Shown here piece by piece: positions 17,626-26,456 of a stretch of DNA of 64,000 nucleotides. Every line of letters starts with the position of its first letter. The first letter of the stretch is position 1. The stretch comes from Linderina pennispora (lineage: Eukaryota; Kickxellomycota; Kickxellomycetes; Kickxellales; Kickxellaceae). The notes below the pieces were generated by a model. It searched no databases. It worked only from the letters and a program-made list of their open reading frames with translations, and was not told the origin of the DNA. A program made the position numbers and the translations under genes. Location of the stretch: positions 310,001 to 374,000 of the forward strand of contig NW_024468257.1 in NCBI RefSeq assembly GCF_002104995.1, given 5' to 3'.

Positions 17626-20600
17626 TCAAAATCCAGACCGGCGCTTTTTCTTTTTCTTTTTGACTGTGCCAGGAACACGCTGCGACTGGGCAGTAACAAC
17701 CGCCGGCTGCGTCGTAGCCTGCGACGGCGCTGGCACCTGGGAGAAGAAGTCGGGCACTGTCAGCTGCGTCTCCGACCCCTGCGTCCTGCCAGCCGGCTGC
17801 AGGCCCAGATTCGCCACATGCCGCGAGAACACCACCTTTGGCGGCCCCTGGGTAGCCGGAGTCGCACGAGCTATAGCTGGCACTCCCTGCAACTGGCTGG
17901 CCCGGGTTGCAGAGAACAATGGCGACGCCGGTGTAAGCGGTAGCTGGGACCCAGTCAGCGGCTGCGTGTCTTGGGTGTCGGTAGCTGTTGTGCGCATGGA
18001 CCTCTTCTGGCGCTTCGCCGCTTGGCTGCTGGAGTGGTACGACAGCGCTGGCTGCGGCTGGTGCGTCTGGCTGCCGTCGCCATCAGTCATGGGGTCAAAG
18101 CGCCAGAGCTTTCTCAGGAGCTGGGCGGGCTTTGTCAGCTGGGCGACCTTGGCTTCGAGCAGACTGACTGGGTCCGGCGTGTCTCCGGAGACTGCTTGGC
18201 CTGGGTCAGTGCTTATACGCACGTCAGCCAGCGCAACGTCCTCTGCAGCGTGCTCCAATGCCTCGGCCAGCGCACCTGCGTCCTGGACATTGAAGATCGA
18301 CCTTAGGCTGCCCTCTGCCTCTGCAATGTGTCTGGGATCCTCGGATGTGTCGCGATGAAGCTTGATCGAGCTGCTGCCGGCCTTGTTGCGTTCAGAGTTG
18401 CTGGCAAGCTCCCGCAGACCACTGATGCCGTTGCGCTTCCACACATCCTCAACCACAGCCGGATCCATCCTCAGCAGAGCATCTCTAAGCGCCACTCCGT
18501 CAGCGGTCCATGATGGCAGCTTGTCTGCAGGGACATAGTTGGTCGCACCCGGAGACGCAGCAATCCGGGCGAGATTAAACAGCGATATTTCCTTGCGGTC
18601 GACAGCTGGAGGTGGGCGTGTCTTAAATAGCTTGCCGTATCGCATGTGCTTTCTGCCTTTGGCCTGGACATCGACACCCACCAGGTTCTTGTACTTTTCT
18701 ATGACGTTGAAGCGCCGGAACGGAATGCCGTGGGAACGCATCAGATTGATATACCACTCGCTCTTGCGGTCCCGCGTCTCCTTTGTATCGAGCATGAATC
18801 CCAGACCGTCGATAATCGACCCATCGTCGCACAGCTTGGCGTCATGCCAGCACTTCTCAATGGTCTTGTCGTAGGTGGTCTGGGAGATTTGGCTGTCGGT
18901 GTCAGCAAGAAACGACACGCGGCGGCCGACCACCGCACTGCTTTCATCCACAGTGACGCATACGCCAGACAGCACATGGTCATGGCAGTGGTCGGGGAAC
19001 GTGTGCAGCACCATGCCGGCCATTGGCATGGTCACCGGCTGGTCGGTTCTCACAACGCCTTCACTCGTCACCGAATCCACAAACGGATCAGTCGCCAGCA
19101 CTTCCTGCACCGCAGTGCGGAAGGAATTCGACACTGGGGCCGCATCCTTCAGCATGTGCTGCTCGATAGAAATAAACGGGCCAGCAGCACTGTCCTGGCC
19201 ATATATGTAGCTGGACACATCCAGCGACTCGCGCGACGCAGCCATCACTACTGTGGCGCGGCTATATGTGGAGTTTGGCAGCACCGCCGTGTCCAGAAAC
19301 ACTGGCGGGTCGTCGCCCAGGCAGTTGTGTTTCCATGCCATGATTGGCTGCTTCAGGTAGCGCTGGTCAAAGATCCGGATCACGTGTGTGGATGCCGCAG
19401 CCGCATGCATCGGGTGCATGGCTGACGGCACTGCAGCCGTGAACAGCTCGTTTTCGAAGGCAAACCGTGACTCACGCAGGTCCAGAACCGACACGCGCTT
19501 GCGGTCGGTGCGCGTGTCCAGAAAGTACAGCTCGTCGGGGTTCGCGCGCAGAATATGGCGGGGCGAGTTCCAGTACTCGCAGGTGTTCCACTGGCACGGC
19601 TGGTCCAGCTCCTCCTCTATAAGTGTGTCACTGTTGAGCTCGAAGTTCCACATCCGCATGCTCCCGGTACTGGACGCCAGCGCAGCCTGCGACATATCCC
19701 AGGGGCTCCATGACATATGGCTGGTCCACTGATCGCCGGTGCCGAACGAGTACGGATTGCCAGCAACATCTGCCTCCAGCAGCGGCACGCCGGTGAACTG
19801 GTTGGGCTTCTGGGTGACGCGCAGCAGAGCCACCGTGCTCATGGTGCGCACGCAGGCATACCCGGGATGCTCTTTGCGCGTCACGATCTGTTTGATAGGC
19901 GTCGTCAGCTCAAGGGCCGGCACGACATCCACGTCTTTCGAGCCAGCATTCTGTCGAGGCCGAACCGTCGAGAATATGGTTTGGTCGCTGTCGTTGATTT
20001 CTGGCAGCGGCATGCCGAGGAGCTGGTTCCCGCACTCGCCGCCCGCATACAGCGCCCACTCGTGCTTCGATGACCACGCATACTGTGTCTCCTCGCCCCA
20101 TGGCTCCGCAGTATCCACCTGTTTGACGTTTTGCTGGAACTGCTCCCGTACTCGCCACTTTGATCCAAGCTTATGTGCGGCATCGTCTGAGATAGGTGCA
20201 TCTCTGTCTAGCTCTGGTCGGCATACAGCCATCGTATTCCCATCAGTGACCCCAGCCCGCTCCCACTCCGAATCGCCATGGTCCTCATATATCAACTCCT
20301 TCAGCAGGTCAGATGGTATGTCGATTTCCCTGTGCATATCCGACAGATAGGATACTGCCTCGCTGTAGCTGCTGGCTGCTGTTGGTTGCCGCTGCAGGCG
20401 CTTCAGCAACCCTGGCATGCGTGTCCGCGGCCGCAAGAGAACTGGATCGTGGCTCTGTAGAATGAATTCCTCGCCGGGCTTATGGTACTTTGACGCCGGC
20501 TGCCATGTCGTTTGCCCGTCGCCGTCGATCAGCGGTAGGAGTCGCTCGGCAGTGCCCTGGCCAAACGGCACCAGGCCAGCGAGCTTGCCGTTGCCCCCGC

Positions 20601-20667
20601 GACAGTGCAGGGGCCAGACCGCCGACGGAAACTCGAGCAAGCCGTTGCTACCGTCATTGCTCGTCAT
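17626..20667 (-). CDS. Probable RNA polymerase I core factor subunit (Rrn6/TAF1C type)
   Basis: 1013 aa from ATG 20667, intronless. The N-terminal 600 residues look like a beta-propeller: repeated Trp/His-Asp strands (MSWSPWDMSQAALASSTGSM, SRFAFENELFTAAVPSAMHP). A helical region follows, then a Gln/Ser/Thr/Pro-rich tail ending in a run of lysines and Arg-Arg-Ser-Gly-Phe. The propeller, helical segment, disordered region and basic C-terminal tag with final Gly-Phe match Rrn6-like subunits of the Pol I core factor, which binds rDNA promoters. Sequence conservation in this family is low and I cannot confirm it without a profile search. The 303-bp gap to the UBAP1-like gene is a shared divergent promoter. 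Confidence 0.55.
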   Translation of the reverse strand: MTSNDGSNGLLEFPSAVWPLHCRGGNGKLAGLVPFGQGTAERLLPLIDGDGQTTWQPASKYHKPGEEFILQSHDPVLLRPRTRMPGLLKRLQRQPTAASSYSEAVSYLSDMHREIDIPSDLLKELIYEDHGDSEWERAGVTDGNTMAVCRPELDRDAPISDDAAHKLGSKWRVREQFQQNVKQVDTAEPWGEETQYAWSSKHEWALYAGGECGNQLLGMPLPEINDSDQTIFSTVRPRQNAGSKDVDVVPALELTTPIKQIVTRKEHPGYACVRTMSTVALLRVTQKPNQFTGVPLLEADVAGNPYSFGTGDQWTSHMSWSPWDMSQAALASSTGSMRMWNFELNSDTLIEEELDQPCQWNTCEYWNSPRHILRANPDELYFLDTRTDRKRVSVLDLRESRFAFENELFTAAVPSAMHPMHAAAASTHVIRIFDQRYLKQPIMAWKHNCLGDDPPVFLDTAVLPNSTYSRATVVMAASRESLDVSSYIYGQDSAAGPFISIEQHMLKDAAPVSNSFRTAVQEVLATDPFVDSVTSEGVVRTDQPVTMPMAGMVLHTFPDHCHDHVLSGVCVTVDESSAVVGRRVSFLADTDSQISQTTYDKTIEKCWHDAKLCDDGSIIDGLGFMLDTKETRDRKSEWYINLMRSHGIPFRRFNVIEKYKNLVGVDVQAKGRKHMRYGKLFKTRPPPAVDRKEISLFNLARIAASPGATNYVPADKLPSWTADGVALRDALLRMDPAVVEDVWKRNGISGLRELASNSERNKAGSSSIKLHRDTSEDPRHIAEAEGSLRSIFNVQDAGALAEALEHAAEDVALADVRISTDPGQAVSGDTPDPVSLLEAKVAQLTKPAQLLRKLWRFDPMTDGDGSQTHQPQPALSYHSSSQAAKRQKRSMRTTATDTQDTQPLTGSQLPLTPASPLFSATRASQLQGVPAIARATPATQGPPKVVFSRHVANLGLQPAGRTQGSETQLTVPDFFSQVPAPSQATTQPAVVTAQSQRVPGTVKKKKKKRRSGF

Positions 20668-20970
20668 AATGGAGTGTGCATTAACGCAGAAAGAACAACT
20701 TGGGAGTCAAGGTGTGGGATACAAGAAAATTTTTGGAGCCAGCATGCAATTTCCTCCTCCAGCGCCTGCTGACATATCAGTGGCTAATCCGACAGGGGAT
20801 ACAGCACGTGATCTCTACCAGCTAAAGCGCGATGTCACCAGGCTCCTGGGGTGTTGCCCTGCCAAGCCCGTAGACAACGCCTGTCTATTTCTCTACTTGC
20901 CCAACCCTCTTTTCCTACATTTCCTCGCATCCTTTTTTTTTACTTCACTTCCAGACTTGCGCTTCCACAA
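20668..20970. promoter_or_regulatory. Bidirectional promoter, RRN6-like / UBAP1-like
   Basis: 303 bp between divergent ATGs. Contains a cacgtg E-box-like palindrome at 20805-20810 and a long pyrimidine tract just before the UBAP1-like ATG, typical of a fungal 5' UTR. No TATA box is obvious. Confidence 0.4.
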
Positions 20971-22269
20971 ATGAGCGAGTATGTGCAGGGCGTCAGGCTC
21001 ACGTTTGAGCTCCCGTTTGAGCTTCCCACACCGGTGGCCTTTCCCTTCGAGTCTATCGGGGACTTTAAGCCGCCGAACCAAATTCCAAAGTACGATTTCT
21101 CCCTGGAGAAGAAGATTATGAAAGACATTGCCAAGCAAAAGCAGGAGGACCAGTACCAGCAGCTGAAGCAGGCGCAGCAACAGTTGAACATGGTTGACCT
21201 GATAGCGTCGCGCAAGAGCCGCCACAAGGGCAAAGAGGCCGACCTTGGCGACGTCACGCCGCTATCCAAGCCCAGCAGTGAGACGGGCGGCGCGCGGATC
21301 GGGGAAAGCTCGAGCAGCGCGCAGAAGCGGCCTGTGACGCTAGTGGGTACAGAACAGCCCGCAGAACCACCCGCAGCGGCATTTGCAGCGTCGCAACCGA
21401 CCGAACGGCCGCATTCTGCAGAGCCTCAGCTGGCAGCACCGCAACAGCAGCAGCTGCAGAATGCGAGCTCGCCAAATGTGTTCTCACAGCGGGTGCAGAA
21501 CACGCAGCCGTATTCGGCGGTTGCCTCTCCGCAGAGCACAGGCAGCGGGCAGATGGCCACGCAGTACGGGCCGGCGAACCAGCACTATGTGCAGCAGCCT
21601 ATCTTCGGGTCGCCAAATATACCTCAGCAGTACGTGCCGGTGGGAATCAGCGCTGCCAGCACCGCCTCCACTGTGTTTTCGGGGCAGGGCGCAGCCGCTG
21701 GGTCGTCAGCGCAGCCCATGCCGGCCATGGGTGCAGCCCAGCCGCCGCTGGTCAACCTGGCCAGCATCCAGCCACAGCCACCGCAGCCAATCCCACAGCG
21801 CCTGAACATGCCCGCGCCCGACTCCGCATACACGCCATTTTCGGCCTCATTCGGCTCCCTGCCCAGCCGCTCAGAAGTGTCGCCAGTAACGCCTGCCCGG
21901 CCCGTCCTGCCACCCAAGCCCGTCGAGTGGCAGCCAAGCACTACATCCCAGCCGATCCAGCCCGGCGAAGCCAGTGGCGCTAGTCGCATATCTGCCCAGC
22001 CGCCAATGCCCCCGCGTCGGCCGCAGCAGGACCCGCAGGCGCCGGCGCTGCCGCCAAAGCCCTTCCCGGCATTCAGCGAATATGACTTTGCGCCGGATGT
22101 GCCCGAGCAACCGGCAGCCGCGTCATCGTCGGGCCAGGGCGGCCACGTCGAGCAATTGCGGACTCTGATGAACATGGGTTTCAGCGAGCCCCAGGCCATC
22201 CAGGCGCTGGAGATGTACGACTACGATGTAAACAAGGCCAGCAACTACTTGATTGACAATGCGTTTTGA
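20971..22269 (+). CDS. UBAP1-like ESCRT-I component with UBA domain
   Basis: Start chosen at ATG 20971 (MSEYVQGVRLTFELPFELP); upstream open codons are not family-like. 432 aa. Residues 1-45 contain a Pro/Phe-rich strand pair and the motif YDFSLEKK followed by a charged helix, which matches the UMA-type N-terminus of animal UBAP1. The middle is a Gln/Ala/Pro-rich disordered region with several PPKP and PPMPPRRP proline motifs likely to bind SH3-type partners. The C-terminus is a clear UBA domain (LRTLMNMGFSEPQAIQALEMYDYDVNKASNYLID). The combination suggests an endosomal ubiquitin-binding ESCRT-I subunit replacing or complementing Mvb12. The UBA call is firm; the UBAP1 assignment is strong inference. 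Confidence 0.75.
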   Translation: MSEYVQGVRLTFELPFELPTPVAFPFESIGDFKPPNQIPKYDFSLEKKIMKDIAKQKQEDQYQQLKQAQQQLNMVDLIASRKSRHKGKEADLGDVTPLSKPSSETGGARIGESSSSAQKRPVTLVGTEQPAEPPAAAFAASQPTERPHSAEPQLAAPQQQQLQNASSPNVFSQRVQNTQPYSAVASPQSTGSGQMATQYGPANQHYVQQPIFGSPNIPQQYVPVGISAASTASTVFSGQGAAAGSSAQPMPAMGAAQPPLVNLASIQPQPPQPIPQRLNMPAPDSAYTPFSASFGSLPSRSEVSPVTPARPVLPPKPVEWQPSTTSQPIQPGEASGASRISAQPPMPPRRPQQDPQAPALPPKPFPAFSEYDFAPDVPEQPAAASSSGQGGHVEQLRTLMNMGFSEPQAIQALEMYDYDVNKASNYLIDNAF

Positions 22270-22892
22270 GAAAAGTGGATGTTATTTTTAGACAACAAAA
22301 AACCTATCCTTTGTGCGCTTTGTTGTGGAGCTTAGCACCAGAGCGGGTCGTCGACCGAGCTGCTGTGCGGAGAGCGTGGTGCTGCCTGCCCGTTGGTGGC
22401 GATTACTTGGCCGTAGGTTTCGTATGAAGGGCCGTCAAGCACTGCTGACTTTTGAAAGCCCATATGTGAAGAGAGGTGTGCGGGTGTGCGCTGACATTGG
22501 CTACCCCTATCGGCTAATGGCCTTTAAGTACCTGGCAAGATGCAACGCCCAGTGAACTGTGAACGGCGAGGGGCACTAGGTTTGGCATACATGCACGCCA
22601 TTGTACTCCAAGGTTGTCAGCGCTTTTCCGGCTATTAAAAAAGGCATTGACCCGGTTTCTGGTGGGTTAAACCTCAGCACTCACATTGTGTCCTGTATCC
22701 CCGAGCTGGAATGCGAACTATGTGGAAGCCATGCCCGACACCCGGCAAAAGGGTCGGCGGATCACAATCTGAAGCAAGGAACCATAACTCGAAACGGGTT
22801 TCCATTGGTGACATTGCCAGACGATCTGATCTCGCCCTAACCCCGAAATCAGCATCTCTGAAACCCTTGTTCATATTTTCAACTCGACAGCA
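22270..22892. other. Intergenic, no gene seen
   Basis: About 620 bp between the UBAP1-like gene and YAF9, both on the plus strand. No long coding frame with protein-like composition is visible. Presumably terminator plus YAF9 promoter and 5' UTR. Confidence 0.45.
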
Positions 22893-23546
22893 ATGAAGGC
22901 CGGGAAGCGCATGAAGGGTGTTGTCATCAGCAAGCCGATTATGTATGGCAACATAGCAACCGAGCTGCTGACGAAGAAGACCGACCACACGCACAAATGG
23001 ACCGTATTCCTGCGCGGACCCAACAACCAAGACATCTCGTATTTTATCCACAAAGTCGAATTCAAACTACACGACACGTTCGTGAATAACAACCGTGTCT
23101 TCAAATCCCCGCCCTACGAGGTGACTGAGACGGGCTGGGGCGAATTCGAAATCATCACAAAGATATTCTTCCCGCCGGCATCGGGCGAAAAGCCTATTTC
23201 CCTATACCACATGCTGAAGCTGTACCCGCCGGAGTCGCAGGTGCAGTCGTGGCCGAAGGGGAAGCCGGTCAATAACTTTTTTTACGACGAGCTCATTTTC
23301 AGCGAGCCGACAGAGGAGTTCTTTGAGATGCTGACCAAAGGCGCCAGCGGGCCGGAGATCCCGCTCAAGGCATCGGGGCAGCAGATCTTCAGTCTCGGGT
23401 CGGAAGCCGCAGAGTGCAAGAGGCTGGAGTCGGCTGTTGCGCAGGTCACAAGCCAGTACAACGACTACAAGGACCGGTCGAAAACGGCCGAAGTCGAAAT
23501 CGCCAAACTGCGCCAGGAAATCGCTGCGCTCGAGCAAGCCCGCTAG
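22893..23546 (+). CDS. YAF9: YEATS-domain protein Yaf9 (GAS41)
   Basis: 217 aa. The YEATS fold covers about residues 1-140: KRMKGVVISKPIMYGNIA, HTHKWTVFLRGPNNQDISYF, the His-Lys-Val beta strand, and SPPYEVTETGWGEFEI, whose aromatic loop forms the acyl-lysine cage. A 45-residue C-terminal coiled coil (KTAEVEIAKLRQEIAALEQ) matches the segment that docks Yaf9/GAS41 into SWR1 and NuA4. The protein reads acetylated histone H3 tails and supports H2A.Z deposition. Length is close to yeast Yaf9 (226 aa), and the frame is intact. Confidence 0.95.
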   Translation: MKAGKRMKGVVISKPIMYGNIATELLTKKTDHTHKWTVFLRGPNNQDISYFIHKVEFKLHDTFVNNNRVFKSPPYEVTETGWGEFEIITKIFFPPASGEKPISLYHMLKLYPPESQVQSWPKGKPVNNFFYDELIFSEPTEEFFEMLTKGASGPEIPLKASGQQIFSLGSEAAECKRLESAVAQVTSQYNDYKDRSKTAEVEIAKLRQEIAALEQAR

Positions 23547-24249
23547 CAAGCCCGACACGCACCTTTTTCTTATTTAAAACGAACTTGTTTTCATAGGATA
23601 TTGAAGATAGCATACGCAGCTGTCTTTTTGATTTGACCTGTATTCTTGGGCTACATTTGGCGGAAGCGGGATATATACTAGCGGCAGCGGTAGCACTGTG
23701 GTGCTTTAGTAGCATGCACATTTATGCAGCTGCAAAATTGCATCCCATTTACAGTTGCATTTCCTGCTGGGGTTGTGTACAAGCATTTCCAAGGCGTGCG
23801 CCCACACTATGAACACTTATTGAATGGTGCCACGAAGTTCGCCCAGCGACCATGATATAACTATGTATTTATTTTATAAACTAAATTGTTCTATGAATAC
23901 ACATAGGCGGTTGTAGTTGGGCCACAGCGGACTTGGTCTTCATGAGGGCCGATCCGAGGGACCGTATCAACGCTGGCAGTCTCAAACCCCATACAAGCCA
24001 GCACCACCAGTCCTTGTACCCAGCCTGGTCAACGGGATTGCACAATCTGTGGAAAGTGTGTGGCCGGGTTGCAGATCTAATGCCAAAGCCATTTAAGATG
24101 CATGGCAGTAGAAAAATCCACAAAATGGTGACAACATACGGCGTGGCGATGTGTATTTTGTTACAAAACAAGGTGTCTACGGCTGATGCCCCGCGGATGC
24201 CGATGCTACAGGCACTGATGTCATGGGCGCCAATACTGCAGCTGACTGA
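23547..24249. other. Intergenic or decayed DNA upstream of the Fanzor-like fragment
   Basis: About 0.7 kb. In the same plus frame as the downstream Fanzor-like block there are short open pieces (for example around 23939-24090) broken by stops. They may be decayed upstream parts of the same protein, but no motif is recognisable. Confidence 0.3.
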
Positions 24250-24747
24250 TGTTACATTCACCAGATTCCCCAGTCGGAGCAGCAGCCCACCGAGTCAAAC
24301 GAGCAGCACGACCGCTTTAAAGTATGTCTGGTCGACGAATTCCGGACATCGTCGATGTGCCTGTTCTGCTGCAAAAAGTCACTGCAGACATTCGGGCATG
24401 TTCCCAGCCTGCGCCCCTATCAGAGATCGAAGAACCCAACTGTAAAATGCCATGGCCTTCTCCGCTGTACAAGCGAGTCATGTAAGCGGGCCATGGCACA
24501 ATACAGGCGGGCCTATTCTTCTTGGCTCTTGAACCGCGATCTCGCAGCGGTTCTAAACTTCAGACTCATTTTCCAGTCACTCTGTGGTTCGGGCCATATT
24601 CCTGAATGGTTCTGCCGTTCTGCAGTCATTGCTACTGATCTCTCTGGCGCCACTGCGGCAACGAAGAAGCCGTGCAAGAGGCGTGGTACAGCTACAGGCG
24701 ATTCTGCTGCCAGTAGCAGCGAGTCAGCACTGAAACGCATGCGCTGA
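24250..24747 (+). pseudogene. C-terminal fragment of a Fanzor/TnpB-like RuvC nuclease
   Basis: An open plus-strand segment of about 165 codons; the TGA at 24247 closes it upstream and TGA 24745 ends it. In order it shows KVCLVDEFRTSSMCLFCC, the pattern of the RuvC-II glutamate followed by Thr-Ser and a zinc-finger CxxC; a spacer; then CHGLLRCTSESC (second Cys pair); then SWLLNRDLAAVLNFR, matching the RuvC-III Asn-Arg-Asp signature. A Lys/Arg-rich tail ends the protein. This order is characteristic of Fanzor/TnpB RNA-guided nucleases. RuvC-I and the N-terminal half were not found, so it is probably a truncated relic unless joined by unrecognised introns. Confidence 0.55.
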
Positions 24748-24936
24748 GCAGGCCACCAAGGTGGGAGATGACCATGGCCGCCATTGCAACAATCATCCGA
24801 CACGTTCAAATGACCGGTTCGCCGTGATGCCCTTATCGACGTGTCAAACCATGCTGACTGGCAATCGAACTCGCATCGCGAGCAAAGTAGTTCTAACATT
24901 TCTAAGTCAGCGTGAAAAATTTAAAAGCCCTCTTGC

Positions 24937-25287
24937 TCACCGCTGATCATCGTCTTGGTTGTGCATCGGCAAGGGCGTCCACCCTTGTCCGCTACTTGTC
25001 CGCCCTTGCCGCCGCTCGCGCAGCCAGTGTCTGAGCTGTAGCAGTGCCTCGCGGCCCACGCATGTCGTGAAAAAGCACCATAGGATTGCGGCGAATCCGA
25101 CAAATACGCACACGATGAGCAGAATAATGAGGCTGGTCGGGAGTCCCTCGTCGACTTGGTCGGAGCGCAAAATCATTGGGAGAGTAGCATGTAGCTTGAA
25201 TGCGAAGATCCCTCCATGGCAATGGAGCGCTTGAACATCATGCTGTGGCCGCATGACCATATAGTATGGTGAGGAGGGAGCAGGCAA
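24937..25287 (-). CDS. Possible single-span membrane protein, gene model incomplete
   Basis: Minus-strand open frame with one strong membrane span (LPTSLIILLIVCVFVGFAAILWCFF) followed by a basic cytosolic tail (LRHWLRERRQ). Immediately upstream, in another frame (ATG near 25314), is a signal-peptide-like stretch (MLRPASTGLLACSLLTILYG) that stops at 25239. A frameshift or an unseen intron could join them into a small type I membrane protein. No family recognised. Divergent from the Sec4/Rab8 gene. Confidence 0.3.
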   Translation of the reverse strand: MPAPSSPYYMVMRPQHDVQALHCHGGIFAFKLHATLPMILRSDQVDEGLPTSLIILLIVCVFVGFAAILWCFFTTCVGREALLQLRHWLRERRQGRTSSGQGWTPLPMHNQDDDQR

Positions 25288-25617
25288 GCAGTCCAGTGCT
25301 CGCCGGCCTCAGCATGCTGTGGCTAGCCAGCGCTACGTCGTATAGTGGCATCCTCTGGCCGCCATTACCCCCACGTATCCATACTCCAGCAGCACACGAC
25401 GTGGGGTAGTTGCACAGCAAGTCTGTGCGGGGACAGAAGTCAGCACATGGTGGCAACAGTAGATCACTAATCCCGAAATCACCACACGTAAACAACGGCT
25501 GCTTGGCGGGCAGCGACACATTCGCCTGTGGCTCACGCCAGATGGCTGCTTTTTTTGCATAGCTCTTCTTGACTCTTGCACGCTTATTTACACCACCCTT
25601 TTCTATCTATATTCGAA

Positions 25618-26456
25618 ATGGCGACTGCTCAGAAGAACGCGAGTTACGACTACCTGATGAAGTTGCTGCTAATCGGTGACTCGGGTAAGTACTGGATGGA
25701 AGCACCATGCCTCATCTGCATATACCGAGCGCAAGGAGAGAAGGGCACTCGGCATACAACACGCGGCCGCTCTGCTGAATTTCCAAAGAGAACGCCCCAA
25801 TAGGTGTCGGAAAGAGCTGTGTGCTGCTGCGTTTCTCGGACGACTCGTTTACGCCGTCTTTCATCACAACAATTGGAATCGACTTTAAAATCCGCACTAT
25901 CGAGCTGGACGGCAAGCGCATCAAGCTGCAAATTGTAAGTACTCCATTTTACATACCGCTGAAAGGTCCCCAGGTCCCACACCGCTAACTCCTTGTATGT
26001 CTCTAGTGGGATACTGCAGGCCAGGAGCGCTTCCGCACGATCACGACGGCGTACTACCGCGGAGCGATGGGAATTCTGCTCGTCTACGACGTCACGGACG
26101 AGCGGTCGTTCAACAACATCGAGAACTGGTACCGCAACATTGAGCAGCACGCGAGCGAGGGCGTGAACAAGATCCTGATCGGCAACAAGTGCGACATTGA
26201 GGAGCGCCGGGCGGTGCCCAAGGAGAAGGGCCAGAAGCTGGCTGACGAGCTCGGCATCAAGTTCCTCGAGACCAGCGCCAAGTCAAACACCAACGTTGAT
26301 GAAGCGTTCTTCAGTCTCGCGAGGGATATCAAAAAGCGCCTGCTCGATACATCCGCGGAGAACCGTGCACAGCCCGCTGCCGCCGGTGGCCAGGACAAGG
26401 TCAACATTGCCGATGCCCAAAGCAACGGGTATGCGAACAAGGCCGCCTGCTGCTAA
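25618..26456 (+). CDS. SEC4: Sec4/Rab8-family small GTPase
   Basis: Three exons, 25618-25684, 25804-25934 and 26007-26456, with gtaagt donors and tag acceptors (introns 119 and 72 nt); phases join exactly to give 215 aa. All G motifs are visible: GDSGVGKS split by intron 1, the switch-I Thr in TTIGIDF, WDTAGQE, GNKCD and ETSAK. The protein ends in Cys-Cys for double geranylgeranylation. The effector region ([17 protein letters not shown]) is of the Rab8/Sec4 type. Sec4 drives exocyst-dependent vesicle docking at growth sites. Intron positions inside the P-loop and just before switch II are common in fungal Rab genes. Confidence 0.95.
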
